From positions 1 through 64,000 of the forward strand of contig JAPDRN010000156.1 in NCBI GenBank assembly GCA_030247855.1: DNA of 64,000 nucleotides, given 5' to 3'. The DNA comes from Knufia peltigerae. Taxonomy: Eukaryota; Ascomycota; Eurotiomycetes; Chaetothyriales; Trichomeriaceae. The notes beneath the pieces are model-generated. The model was not told where the DNA came from. It worked only from the letters and a program-made list of their open reading frames with translations, and did no database searches. Of this stretch, positions 10,405-21,424 are shown one piece after another (position 1 is the stretch's first letter; every line of letters begins with the position of its first letter). Position numbers and translations under genes: made by a program.

Positions 10405-12320
10405 TCACCGTTTGATGCCAACCTCGATGCCCTTCGTACCGTCCATGATCCTCCTCACCTTTTCTTCGTCCACCTCTTGTTTCGGGTGGCCCATGTACCA
10501 GGTAATATCACTACCGTCTCGTTCGCAGACATGGAATCCGTTGCCCATGAAACTCCACATGTCTCCTTCCTGGTCGTACTCAATGTCAAAGTCTTCCCAG
10601 CGTGGTTTCTCCAGCAGCCGCAAAAAGTGCAACCGAGATCCTGGGTAGATGGCTGGCTTGCCGTCCTTCTTACCACCCTTGAACCACGAGCTGCACGGTC
10701 CGGTCCCTGTAGTTTCGTTTGTCAGTATGATGCGGAGCAACACAGAACGTATCATCGGGTCGATGAGCGGAGACTCGACTCACAGGCTGTCCTCTTGAGG
10801 AACGTATCGGCATGTTTCATAAAATGCTCCACCACCTTCTCCTTGGGCCGGATTGAGCGAATGTTCTCAATCTGCATCTTCTCAATCACCTGTATCGTAT
10901 AATTGACGTAAGCCGCGATGAGCGGGAAAAAGGACCCGTGGGCCGACGGGCAGTATGCACCGCCATAGAGGATGTAGTTTGGGACGCCGGCGTAGGCCAG
11001 GCTCAGATATGAAGGCACGTGTGGGTGAGGGTTGTCCTTCCACTGTTCAGCCTTGTCTACCCCGTTGACGAGGAGCGGGAACCGTGGCTTGTAGGAAGTG
11101 TCGAACCCCGTCGCGCAGATGATGACGTCCACCTCTTGTTCGTTGCCGTCGGGGTCGATGAAGCCCTTTTCCGTGATCCGGCCCAGTTGCTTGGTGTATG
11201 GGACGGTCTTGGGTCCGGCGAGGCACTCGAGGTATCCATTCCCCGGGGTGGGTCGTCGACAACCGACGTAGAAGTCGTCCGGCATGATCTTCTCCAGCAG
11301 CTCCGGTCGATCTTTCAACTTGGCCTTCATTTCACCCTCGGAGAATTCGCGGGCGGCCTTTTGGGCCGAGGTCCCGTTGATGATGAACCCGAAACGCTGG
11401 TTGAGTTCGCCCTCGATCATTTTGCGGTAGGCGAGGTACTCGTCGTCGTTCTGGAACATCCGGCGCTGTTCCTCGTTGTAGACGAAGTTCGCCCCGTCCC
11501 TTCCGGCAAAGTTCTGGGCGAACCCGGCCGTGATCCAGATCTTCGTTCGGACCCAGGTGTACACTCTGTCGACCTTGTCGTAGATGTTTGGGAGGATCTG
11601 AACCGCAGAGCTCCCCGCGCCGACCAGCGCCACCCTCTTGCCGGTCAGGTCCGTCCGCTCGTCGTACTGCGCCGAGTGCAGCAGGGTGCCCTTGAAGTCC
11701 TGGAGGCCCTGAATGTCGGGCCACTTCCACTTGTTCAACACCCCTCCTCCGTCGACGACGAAGTCCGCGTGGTCCTCGAATTCCCGGCCAGACACGAGAT
11801 CCTTCACCCGGACCGTCCACTGTCCGACGCCGTCGTCCCACGAGAGGGACACGATCCTGTGCTGCAGCTTGACGTACTTTTCCACAAAGTTGTTTTCCTG
11901 CTCCACCATCTTGAGGTACTCCCAAATCTCCTTGGACTGGGAGTAGTACTTTGTCCAGGGGACCGTCCGCCACGGGAACTGGTAGGCGACGGACGGGATG
12001 TCACAGGCGCACCCGGGGTACCTGTTCTCGTACCAGGTGCCGCCGATGTCCGGGTTCTTCTCGTAACAGATGATTTCGACGTTCTTGAGCTTCTCCTCGG
12101 CGAACTTGAAAAAGTTCAACCCACTCATGCCCGCCCCGAGCATGACGACCCTCATCTTCTTCCGCGTCCCGTACAGTTGCTCGAGTATGGTGACATCACC
12201 TGCCGCCGGGTTGTTGAGCACCTTGGGACGTTCTTCGCGCCTCGAGAGTTCCGGGTCCGTACTCCCGTCCGCCGGAAGATACATGCCGCCGTAGCCATTG
12301 GTGACGGCAGACGGGGCCAT
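10405..12320 (-). CDS. Flavin monooxygenase, Baeyer-Villiger/steroid-monooxygenase type
   Basis: FAD- and NADPH-dependent enzyme expected to insert oxygen into ketones or oxidise related substrates. Two exons, 12320-10784 and 10706-10405, give 612 residues; the join restores KRTAWTGPCSSWFKGG, a conserved C-terminal stretch. Seen: the FAD-binding Rossmann motif MLGAGMSGLNFFKFAE near residue 58, the NPDIGGTWYENRYPGCACD signature of class B flavoproteins, the NADPH motif ALVGAGSSAVQILPNI, and IICATGFDTSY near the C-terminus. The Baeyer-Villiger fingerprint FxGxxxHxxxW is only partly kept: FKGTLLHSAQYDE has the His but lacks the Trp. Relatives include StcW/MoxY-like enzymes. A TATA-like element lies ~115 nt upstream. 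It sits next to a same-strand SDR; a joint pathway is possible but not shown. Confidence 0.85.
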
Positions 12321-13215
12321 TGTTTGTTACCCTAGGTAGTCTGGAATAGATGGAGAGAAACAGTACGGAAACACCAAAGGACTGGCTTGAGATGTGTCAA
12401 CGAACTTGAACGGTGTCGTGGGAGGGTCGTCACTTATATATATACAATTGAACTACCGGCAAGGACTCCGGTGCACACACGCACTCTCTTCCCACGATGT
12501 GTCTTCCAACACGAGAAGTGACACAGTCTAGCAATCTTTTGTCGAACCAGATAAGTCCACGAACGATAATGATGGAGTATGGAGAGCCAGTTTAGTTAGG
12601 CAATATTCTCCGCAAATCTTTGGAGAGCCGAGGCTGAAACTTGATATAGCCACTAAGATGGGCCATGGTTCTCGCTATAGGATCGAAAAGAGGTAGGAGT
12701 ACTCCATACTACTCCTTTTTGGCCTATTGCCGAGGATTCAACGGACCATCATGAGATAACATCTTGAGAGGGTCAGATGAGTTGAGAATAATGAAGCAGC
12801 CGGGCGTCGAGGAATAATACGACAGCCAACAGGTTGTTAAGATGTTAAGTGCGAGGCTGTCTGAATGCGGGGGCAAACGGTAAATGGATCTTTTGTTCCC
12901 ACGGCTACTCGGCGATGAATTCGGTTACATTCCCTTCATGGACTAGTATAGTTCCTTTCTTTTCGTTCATCTTTGGATGGGCCCTTTCGGTAACTCGGTG
13001 GCTCTTGTCATTTACCTACTTCCACATGAGCAATTCATTCTTGTAGTCACGTCCATCGACCGAGTAGACTCCAGGCACACACGGCTACGATGGCACTATA
13101 ACCCGCCATACCGTAGAGGACAACCGATTGGATGGATTTAGATGAGTATTCGAATCTAGAATCTGAAACTCCCACAAAGGTCTACAGAATTCACCCATGA
13201 AGGTGCTCATCATCA
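12321..13215. other. Upstream region of the flavin monooxygenase
   Basis: No gene seen. Holds the promoter of the minus-strand monooxygenase; GGAGTACTCC-type palindromic bases occur near 12690-12715. Confidence 0.5.
12434..12444 (-). promoter_or_regulatory. TATA-like element
   Basis: An alternating TATATATATA run about 115 nt upstream of the monooxygenase start codon, at a plausible distance for a fungal core promoter. Confidence 0.35.
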
Positions 13216-13968
13216 CTACCATGGATGCTGCTTCTCATTCGATGTGAAGGTACCGTGTTGGCCATTCTTGTCGGTGTCGATCATCAATCGGCACGCTTCG
13301 AGGACGCCCGCAGCGGGCACACCTCCGAGTTCGTGAAAGCCGTTGAGGTTGGTCGACCGAAAGCCCGGGTCCACCATGTTGACCTTGAACCCCTCCCTGC
13401 CGAGTTGTACGGCGTACTGAGCCCCGACCATGTTCATTGCCGCTTTGGAGGTGAAGTACGGCTTCGCGTCGTAGCCGTAGAAAGGTCGCGAGGGATCCAG
13501 GCAGTAGGCGATGGATCCAAAGTCCGAGGACATGAAGAGGAGCCGGGGCGGCAGCGCCTGGGCCCTTTTCATCAGTGGGAGGAAAGCTTCGGTGACACAT
13601 GCCGCGCTGATCGCGTTGGTCTCGATGACCTGCTTCATCTCTTCACGGAAAGAGAGGCCCGGGAGCGTCATGACTCCGGCATTGTTGAGTAGAACATCGA
13701 GACGACCATATTTTCCGTCAATGTACTTGACGGCTTGACTTATCGAGTCTTCATTGTTGACGTCGAGTGCGACAGGTTCGACCGTGGTGCCCTGGGCCCG
13801 GGTTTTAACGGTGCTGGCTGCTTGTCTACCCTTTTCCAGACTTCGTGATCCTAGAAGGATGTGAAAATCTAGTTGTTCGGCGGCTAGTTTCTTCACACAC
13901 TCAAGACCGAGGCCCTGATTAGCACCGGTGATGAGGACGAAGGTAGTGGCATTGTTGCAGGAGCCCAT
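13216..13968 (-). CDS. Short-chain dehydrogenase/reductase
   Basis: Intronless, 250 residues, the usual size of a classical SDR. Seen: the NAD(P)-binding TGANQGLG near residues 14-21, the D in LDVNN that contacts the adenine, the NNAG motif (LLNNAGVMTL), and the catalytic YFTSK (Tyr-x-x-x-Lys) preceded by a LLFMSSDFGS strand carrying the catalytic Ser. SRSLEKGR after beta-strand 2 has basic residues, which favours NADPH. Substrate unknown. It is close to and on the same strand as the Baeyer-Villiger-type monooxygenase, so it might act before it (alcohol to ketone), but the two are ~0.9 kb apart and functional coupling is inference. Confidence 0.85.
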   Translation of the reverse strand: MGSCNNATTFVLITGANQGLGLECVKKLAAEQLDFHILLGSRSLEKGRQAASTVKTRAQGTTVEPVALDVNNEDSISQAVKYIDGKYGRLDVLLNNAGVMTLPGLSFREEMKQVIETNAISAACVTEAFLPLMKRAQALPPRLLFMSSDFGSIAYCLDPSRPFYGYDAKPYFTSKAAMNMVGAQYAVQLGREGFKVNMVDPGFRSTNLNGFHELGGVPAAGVLEACRLMIDTDKNGQHGTFTSNEKQHPW

Positions 13969-14086
13969 CTTGAAGTTGGCTTTGCAGGTCGGCGCGGTGA
14001 TCGAGAATCAATTGAGATGTCTTGCAAGAAGTGAAGGAAGGCTCTTGAATGATGGACAAGTGCAACCGTCGTGGAGGAGATGTGCC

Positions 14087-14096
14087 TCTTTTTATA
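14087..14096 (-). promoter_or_regulatory. TATA box of the SDR gene
   Basis: TATAAAAAG on the minus strand, about 120 nt upstream of the SDR start codon. Confidence 0.35.
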
Positions 14097-14617
14097 GACG
14101 ACTTGAAGGAGAGACAACATGTTTAGATTTATCAGCTTCGCTCTCCACCCAAGAGGCATATTTTCGCTTTCTGGGTAACATGAGGAGCTTCCTGACTAAT
14201 TAGAAAGGGAAAGGATAGAGCCATTTCATCGGTGAGATGTTTTATCGTTGGAGCAGTGATGTCAAGGAGGATGATTTCAGGTGTTGTAGAAGTGCCTCGT
14301 TTGGTGGGTTGTATATCAAAATTGCCTACTGGAGTTAGTCCCATTGCGGGTTCTGAGGCTCAGTTTATGCAGCTAGTGACTAGTTCGCGAGAGGCCGATA
14401 ACGCGACACTAGAAGTAAACCCGATTTTGATCATGTGATCTCTTGATTAATTACCTGACAACTTATACATAGACCGTCGTCATAGCTTTATCTGTGGCTT
14501 GCCGACCAAGTTAGTCTGTAGCACTTTTCCCCTTCTAGACTTGTTCGTTATTCGCTCGTATATAAGGTGAGCGCTCCCTCGTGGGTTCTTCTCTTTTTTC
14601 CTTGTTCATAGTTAATC

Positions 14618-14830
14618 ATGTATGAGCATCGCAACTCTAAACGTTTCTTCACTGATAGTCGCAAAGATCTAGATCGATTTGTTCTAGATTTTGAGAGAAG
14701 GATGTCTCGTGTCTGTTCTATCTGTCATCGAAACTATACTGAGTGCAAAGTGTGTATTCGCTCTAGTCGTTGTGGTGAATGTCATCTTCGTGGGTCGACT
14801 TGCAATGTTCGAATAACAAAGTCTGAATAA
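14618..14830 (+). CDS. Small Cys-rich protein with Zn2Cys6-like spacing
   Basis: A 70-residue intronless frame starting at ATG, preceded by a TATA-like GTATATAAGG at 14558-14567 and a CT-rich leader. The first 30 residues are charged (HRNSKRFFTDSRKDLDRF). The last 40 hold seven cysteines; six of them follow C-x2-C-x6-C-x8-C-x2-C-x6-C, the spacing of fungal binuclear zinc clusters, although the loop is longer than usual and the basic residues between the first cysteines are few. No activation or regulatory domain follows. I do not recognise a family. It could be a stand-alone zinc-binding peptide, a remnant of a transcription factor or transposon gene, or a chance frame. Confidence 0.35.
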   Translation: MYEHRNSKRFFTDSRKDLDRFVLDFERRMSRVCSICHRNYTECKVCIRSSRCGECHLRGSTCNVRITKSE

Positions 14831-15947
14831 GATCAAATAAAAACCGAAAGAGAGCGGTTCAGTCAGGAAACCGAAGTCTCTTGTTGAGCTTAGGAAGCGG
14901 CGGTAGCCATTCAAGAAGAGACGCGTCACACAATGGACGCTGGCTTTTCATAACGAGAACCGCGCAGAATACACTTCGATGGTTGCTCCGTCGTCAAAGC
15001 TATATACTCAAGGTTTGAGAATCAGCGCTTGTTGTTAATCGAGTAGCGTGATCGAAGCTTGGACAGAAATTGCCAACTGATTTGGGTTATGAGAATATAC
15101 TTGTAGAATCTCTTCATTCCCCAGTACCCCACCCTATGCAGCATAGTATTTCCGATCCCCGGTCGTCCAAATTAGACACTCATACTCCCTACAGCCATGA
15201 CAAGCTTATATCCATCTGGCAGATGGGATTTAGCGTGGTAGGTTACGGGGTATTGAACCCACTGATGGTGGCGAAGGACGTGCACTAATGTCTCGGCCAC
15301 GTAAATACCTTTGAAAGACATATTTCTGGTCGAGATTGATAACTTTATTTTCTTGACTTTCCAATAACCACGCTCGGGCCCGTCAGTAGACTCCCTAATT
15401 CGCGCAGGGTATATAGGGAGATAGAAACCATCTGGCAATGGATCTTGGAATATCCCTTTCTTGGGGACAGATGTTTGTGCCGGCTGCACTGATATATCGG
15501 AATCAGCACGGCTTTCATTAGAACTACCAGAAATAGTCCTTGTTACACCTTGTAGCCAAGCAAAGCCGCTACTCGGTAACACACAGCATCGGAAAGTCTA
15601 GACTGCCAGTGTTCTTATCGGACGCATGCAGAGTTACAGCGTGAACACCACCAAGCTACGAGGGATGCGTACCACCAGGACCGACTTTTGCTAAAACAAG
15701 CACGGCTCGTAGAGAGCGGCGTGCAACGATAGATTCAGCACTCTCGTCTGGTGAGGCCCTGAGGAGTATTGCTAGTGCTAGGTCTGCCATGACTGCACTC
15801 TCTGGACACCGTCATGCTTTGATGCGACCTGTGGGTCTGGATGTCTAGATCATATATAGAGTCTTCTCGTCACCTCATTTGCAATGTGCTCCAGGTGTGC
15901 GAACTCATTCCGTAGTCGGTCGTATACTAGATACCTCGTCCTCCGCC

Positions 15948-17980
15948 ATGTCGTTCGTTCGAAATGCGTTCCTCGTCGCTGCTGTTGTCTCTGCTGCAAA
16001 CGCACTGCCAAACCCCAAGCGTTCTGAAAGTTCCGACCTTCAATGGGGCCCTTGTCCAGCAAGAATGAACTTTACCTCGGCCTATTCATATGACTGCGCG
16101 ACATTAACGGTACCACTCGACTATTCAAATTCCACCGACGGCAGAACGTTGGATCTTCAACTTCTGCGAGTGAATGCGACCAACCAACCGTCTAAAGGCG
16201 CTATATTGATGAACCCTGGTGGGCCTGGCGGCGTTGGCACACAGTTTGTGGCAGGTACTACGGCCGAAGTTCAGACGTCAGTCATCTTACTAAAGCGTCT
16301 CGAGACTATATCACGTCAACTAATTAACTCAACAGGATCCTGGACGGTGAGTATGATCTAATTGGATTCGATCCCTGAGGAACAGGAAATACCATCCCCT
16401 ACGCCTGCAATGACACATCCTCGTCCGGCTCGAAGAAAACCAAACGGCAGGAGTTCGATATCCCAGAACCGACCTTTCCCGAGGACTACGACCTATTGGA
16501 ACTTGACATTGATGACATGTCTATGGCTCAACTGGTTGGAGTCTTGCAGAATGAGCTTAGTGATCTCCAGGTTGTCGCAGAGACCTGTGCCGCCGACAAT
16601 GAAGAGTACGGCGAGTATATCGGGACCGCATTCGTTGCAAGGGACATGCTACGCATCGTGGACGCTTTAGGTCAAGGAAGCCTGCTCAATTATTGGGGTG
16701 AGTCTAGCCCTGTAAGGGCACTCTTAGACAAGACGTTGTGATTGCTGACGTTGCGAGTGAAGGCATCTCCTACGGCACTGTACTCGGCGGCACTTTTGCA
16801 GCCATGTTCCCCAATCGGACTGGTTTCATGTTGCTGGAATCCAACGTCAATCTCCATGAATACATGTCAGGAGCGTGAGTAACTCGTCCCGCCTTGTTCT
16901 TCCGACCGGCCGACCCACTTACTGATCTCATTCCGTAGCGGCATTCAAGCCAGAGCGACTTTAGACGCCAACGTCGACGCTCTTTTCGAGCAATGCATGG
17001 TATACCCGGAGGAATGTGCGCTGGCTGATGACCACCAGACGGTCGAGAGTCTTGCACAAAACTACGAGAACCTTGTGGCCGCGCTCGACCAGCAAGGCAT
17101 CCCCATGAACGACACTGACGACGAGATCGATGGCGGCACCGTGCGGAATTACATGCTCTCAAATCTGTATAACCCGAGCGAGTGGCCCGAGGTCGCCGTC
17201 GCGCTCAAGGTGCTATACGACGGTGAGTGGGAAACCTTTTACAACATGTCGCGCCCTCCCAAGGAAGGCAGCTACAACAAAGGCACCGAGGCGCTGCTGG
17301 GGATCCGGTGCGGTGACAGCCGACTAAGGAGCGACAATGTCACCGATCTCGAGGGGTTGATCGAGATCCAGCTGAATGTGTCGCGCTGGTTCCCGCTGCA
17401 GCCGACGCTAGAAGGCATGACCTGCGTCGCATGGCAGCAGGAAGCCAAAGAACGCTACAACGGCGACTTTCAGGTCAAGACCCAGACGCCCATTCTCGTC
17501 CTCAACAACGCCTACGACAACATCACGCCGTTGATCTCGGCCCGAAACACGAGCTCAGGGTTTGCGGAAAGTGTTTTGCTGGTCCAGAACTCTTACGGGG
17601 TAAGTCAAGATCAGTAAAATGCGATTCATATCATCTTCCTGCGTCCCCCTATCCCACTATGCTACTTATGACCTACTACTGTTGGGGAAACCACTCTGAC
17701 CTGCCTATCTATGTAGCATGTGCCCGAGTACACTCCTTCGTTGTGCACCGCCCAGGCAATCAGGAATTACTTTGGTAACGGCACCATGCCTAGCAACGGC
17801 ACCGTCTGTGAGCAAGAAGTGCCGAATTTCTTGCCGCAGAACTGGACCGAGATCTACCAGGACCTGAATAAGACCGGCAGCAGCGACTTGACGAAGCGAG
17901 CATACTCCAAAAGGGAGGTCGATTTGTTGCATGCGGTGAGGTCGTTGGGTGAGAAGCTTCATCAATTCGACAGACTGTGA
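15948..17980 (+). pseudogene. Secreted TAP-like serine peptidase (alpha/beta hydrolase), interrupted by an in-frame TGA
   Basis: Five exons are inferred: 15948-16276, 16336-16697, 16763-16874, 16939-17599 and 17717-17980 (575 codons). Product: an extracellular S33-type hydrolase with a TAP C-terminal domain, a family of aminopeptidases. Seen: signal peptide (FLVAAVVSAANALP), oxyanion-hole motif LMNPGGPGGVG, nucleophile elbow GISYGT, NGT/NST glycosylation sites, and the C-terminal SYGHVPEYTPSLCT with the catalytic His. In exon 2 the family's FDPRGxG motif reads FDP-stop-GTGNTIP: codon 16376-16378 is TGA where CGA (Arg) is expected. The frame then stays open and conserved to the normal end. So the gene is otherwise intact; the stop could be a recent C-to-T mutation, a sequencing error, or read-through, although the following bases are not a known read-through context. 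Confidence 0.75.
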
Positions 17981-18283
17981 GAAGGCTTAGTAGTTTCAGT
18001 GAGCAGTTTAAGAGAGTGCCTTCCCATATTAATTGATTATTACGTTTCGCTCCACCTAACACTGTTTCAGTCTATAGTGACGATCATGACACATACAAAT
18101 TTAATCTTAACATTACTAGCGTGACTTTCGTTTTACAACTTTCATTACACTAACAAAATATTAGCCACTCTATATTATATATTAATCTGTGACCTCATAA
18201 AAAATCCATCCCTGGCTATCGGCTTGCTGCCGGCTCATCGCCAGGGCTGGCTGTATCGAAACGAACAAACAATTCCCCTCCAA
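17981..18283. other. Intergenic, AT-rich
   Basis: About 300 AT-rich bases between the peptidase and the Zn2Cys6 regulator. Nothing recognised. Confidence 0.5.
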
Positions 18284-19141
18284 ATGGATGGCGGAATGCC
18301 GCGGAAGCGCATGGGCAACGGTTGCCGTACGTGCAAGTGAGTCGAACCTCTTTTCCCCCGGGGTCAATGTCTACAGCGAACCTGACAACCCCCCAGATTG
18401 AGACATGTCAAATGTGACGAATCCAAGCCCCATTGCAATCGGTGTCTGAAGGCTCGGCGCAGATGTCTCGGATACTCGGTGACAACAAAAGATGATGCTT
18501 CTTCTTCCCCAGTGGCTTTTCTCGTCATGGCTCAAGGCTCAAATCGACCGGAATGTGATGCCAAAGCTCGGCGGGCATTTCAATTCTTCTACGAGGTATG
18601 TCAGGCTTCTTTTTCACGGTACGAAAAGAACAGTGCCGTCTGGACCAGGATGGTGTTGCAGGCCAGCCACTGCGAGGAGAGCATCAAGCACCTGGTGATT
18701 GCCGCCTCGTGCTTGGGTCTATGTCGACGCCGCGGTGGACCGACCTCGGCCGGTGAAGACTTCACGTCCTTCCTCTTTCATCACGGAAGAGCCTTGGCCT
18801 TGCTGAGCCGCGGTCAATGGCAGAAAAAGCCTTCTGTTATCCTGCTAGCGTGCCTGTTGTTGGTGCTTTGCGGACAGCTTCAGGATCGGGACGATCTCGC
18901 CGCTCAACATGCACAAGCAGGCAAGAAGATCTTGGCATCCCATTATATTGATGGAGGCCTTCATTCTCATGCTCACATGATAGACCCGGCAATTGACGAG
19001 ATCGCCGTGGTTTTTTCGAAATTGAACATTGACCGTAAAGACGGTAGTAGTCTGCACATGGCCATGCCAGGGATGCTAGGGCTGCCTGGACCACCGACGG
19101 AGCTCCCCACGACGACTCAGCAGCTCATATGGTCATTCTGA
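18284..19141 (+). CDS. Zn2Cys6 transcription factor, C-terminally truncated
   Basis: Fungal nuclear regulator. Two exons, 18284-18336 and 18397-19141, give 265 residues. The splice restores a complete binuclear zinc cluster, CRTCKLRHVKC...CNRCLKARRRC, with Lys/Arg between the second and third Cys. After it comes the N-terminal part of a regulatory domain (FFYEVCQASFSRY, HLVIAASCLG, LLACLLLVLCGQLQ). Proteins of this type usually run to 400-550 residues; here the frame stops after QQLIWSF. In the frame one base later, an open stretch of about 70 codons (to 19343) reads as plausible coding sequence (AAQLHSRVVLSRFILGCEE), so a frameshift may have cut the protein. It neighbours the interrupted peptidase, which it might once have regulated. 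Confidence 0.65.
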
Positions 19142-20163
19142 AGTTGCAGCCCAGCTGCATTCCCGGGTGGTTCTATCTCGATTTATTCTTGGCTGTGAAG
19201 AACGAAGATTGTTTGCCCTCGGCCTCGTGAAAGCACCTTTGAGTGGTACTCCGTACAACACGAGCAGGAGCAGTGTCAAGCAATGGTTTACTAGTTACCA
19301 CTTCAACACGGAGGAAATAGTCGAAGCATTGATTACCGAGTGAAACTTGGGTGGCGCGTTCGACTCCAGCGTTTTGGTGTGATAGAAAGGTTATTTCTGT
19401 ATGTATATCTATGAATTGACCTCAGACGAAGTCTACTGTAACAATGAAAAACATACAAGTCAGGTGGGATTCATTTCCTCTCTTATTCTCTTCTTTTCCT
19501 TCTGGTTTTCTGAAGCTTCTGCGCGACTCCGTTAGCTGTTTCCGTTAATGAGACCTATGATTTGGGATCCTGCTATGACTCTAGAGGCTGCCATTCGGTC
19601 TTCTCGACAGCATTTTCTCTGGTCTTGCCTTTATTTGACTTTTTCATCTTCATGAGGCTTAGTAGCTAACTGTACGCCTTATACAAATTGGACTATGATG
19701 ATGTGTATTTCTTGTACAAGCCGAATATGCTGTTAGCGGCGTGCTGTAGCTGCGACTGTCTCTGCTCAGCCTCGTCGATCCGGCTAAGTCTACCCAGTCT
19801 GGAACAATCCTTTTTCCGGATCCGCTTGCGATGACATGTGGGCGCAGCCTCATTGACTAGCTAGCCCCCGGCCTTTTGCCATCGTCTTCAACGTTGTGGA
19901 ATATTTACTTTGATAAACAGCACTTCAAGTGTACGCACTCCTTACTGCGCCTCTTTTGACAAGAAACTGCATGCCTGTTTATTGAGTACGCACCTTGCTG
20001 CCGCCGAAAATACAAAAGAGCTGCGTTTTCATCCTTCCTTCCAGCCTTCGTTACTCCACGACTCCAAAGCCTTCTCCAACGACTCCTTTGTCTCTGCGAG
20101 CACCGTCTCTTCGTCGTTGTTCTACTTACAACCATATCATTACCATCTCCACAGGACGTTGAC
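19142..20163. other. Intergenic; possible out-of-frame tail of the regulator
   Basis: The first 200 bases hold the out-of-frame continuation described for the preceding regulator. A TACTCCGTA motif lies at 19247-19255. The rest is the promoter of the calcipressin gene; no other gene seen. Confidence 0.5.
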
Positions 20164-21075
20164 ATGGCCGAAGTTTCACGACAGACGCCGTCACCTATCC
20201 AGACGAAAGATCTTCCTCACGACTCCCCGCCCATCTCAGCGACCTCGTCCCCGGGGTCTCTGTCAGCCAAACGAAGCCGCTCTGGCCTGTCGCTCGACCT
20301 CTCCTCCCTCCCGCCACTGTCACAGCCTTCACCGCCCTCCAACACTCTCTTAATCACCCGGCTCGAGGACGACAAGATCTTTCACCCTGCCTCGCTGGCA
20401 ACGATAAGACAACACATCAACGAAATAGCCCCACTCAACTCCTTTTCCCCGCTCAAATCCCTCTGTCGCATCATCTGCTCCTTCTACGACACCGACTCGG
20501 CGATCCGCGTCCGTCAAGCCATCGATGGCACTGCTCTTCTCGGATCCAGCGTCGCCAAATGTTACTTTGGCGAGCCCACCCCCATAGGCGATGAGAAGAA
20601 ATACCTGGACCGCCCGGACGCAGGACGGTTATTCTTCATTTCACCGCCACCAAGTCCGCCGGTGGGATGGGAGATGAAACACGAAGACCCCCCTAATAGG
20701 GAGGTGCACGCCGAAGATCTCGCCTCAAAGCTGCAGAAATTGAGCGGCAAATTGGGAACTGTCGCCGTGGATGAGCAAAAGGAGGATGGATCAAAGGCAC
20801 TGTATTCGGCCGAGGCACTACAGAAACTGAAAGAGAGCAAAACACGCGGACTAGCTGGGGTATCATCAGACAACTCGCCGAGTGCACCGTCGCCCAGCAA
20901 GCACAGGAGTCGAAGCTCGACGTTGATATACGACCCGAAAGCCCACGGTGACAGCCCGGCGCTCCCGGCGGTGATGCTGGAAGCGGAGGACGAGTCTGAC
21001 GTTGAGCTCGAGGATTCTGGAAACAGGGTCATGGCGCATACCCCTAGACCACCGGTCGAACTGATGGAGCATTGA
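20164..21075 (+). CDS. RCN1: Calcipressin (regulator of calcineurin)
   Basis: Intronless, 303 residues. Calcipressins bind the phosphatase calcineurin and tune calcium signalling in the cytosol. Seen: an RRM-like fold from about residue 60 (NTLLITRLEDDKIF, then LKSLCRIICSFYDTDSAIRVRQAI), followed by the family signature RLFFISPPPSPPVGWE, which matches the FLISPPxSPP motif of RCAN proteins whose serines are GSK3/MAPK targets. The C-terminal half is acidic and low in conservation, with an RSRSSTLIYDP segment that resembles the calcineurin-docking part. The disordered N-terminus is Ser/Pro-rich. Confidence 0.9.
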   Translation: MAEVSRQTPSPIQTKDLPHDSPPISATSSPGSLSAKRSRSGLSLDLSSLPPLSQPSPPSNTLLITRLEDDKIFHPASLATIRQHINEIAPLNSFSPLKSLCRIICSFYDTDSAIRVRQAIDGTALLGSSVAKCYFGEPTPIGDEKKYLDRPDAGRLFFISPPPSPPVGWEMKHEDPPNREVHAEDLASKLQKLSGKLGTVAVDEQKEDGSKALYSAEALQKLKESKTRGLAGVSSDNSPSAPSPSKHRSRSSTLIYDPKAHGDSPALPAVMLEAEDESDVELEDSGNRVMAHTPRPPVELMEH

Positions 21076-21424
21076 TCGACGACTACGTATCGGCATTGAA
21101 GGCGCTCTTTGGCATTGGAAACTAATGGAATAGATGACAAGTCCTAGATTGGCCTGGGACGATTGGGAGTTCAGGTTTAGGATCATATTTCTTTGAGCCA
21201 TGATTGTACGTCTCGGTCAGAAGAATCATGGCTCAGCAAATCCAAGCTGTGTATGTACAGTAGAAATCGAGGTCGAGAAGTGCCCATAGTACATTTTTAG
21301 GCCAGAAAAGAACCCGTAGTATGTCCAATATCTATAAAGGGTCGGACTTAATTGGTCTTCCCAGATGCCACACCATGCGCCTTTACAAAAATGCAGAAAA
21401 GCCGTATTTACAAAAGGCCAACAA
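21076..21424. other. Convergent intergenic region
   Basis: About 350 bases between convergent calcipressin and carrier genes. No feature recognised. Confidence 0.6.

Larger units (their letters stand above)
13969..15947. other. AT-richer accessory intergenic region
   Basis: Almost 2 kb, AT-richer than its flanks, with one small candidate gene (14618-14830, listed separately). A 136-codon minus-strand frame at 15172-15582 (ending in YKLVMAVGSMSV) has no ATG at its beginning and no recognised family; it could be a remnant or an exon of an unidentified gene. The last 300 bases are the promoter of the peptidase gene. Confidence 0.4.

Noticed and set aside
11019..12335. 438-codon plus-strand frame opposite the flavin monooxygenase
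   Set aside because: It is antisense to a well-supported gene and rich in Asp, Val, Leu and Arg, as expected from the shadow of a GC-rich third codon position; no domain is visible.
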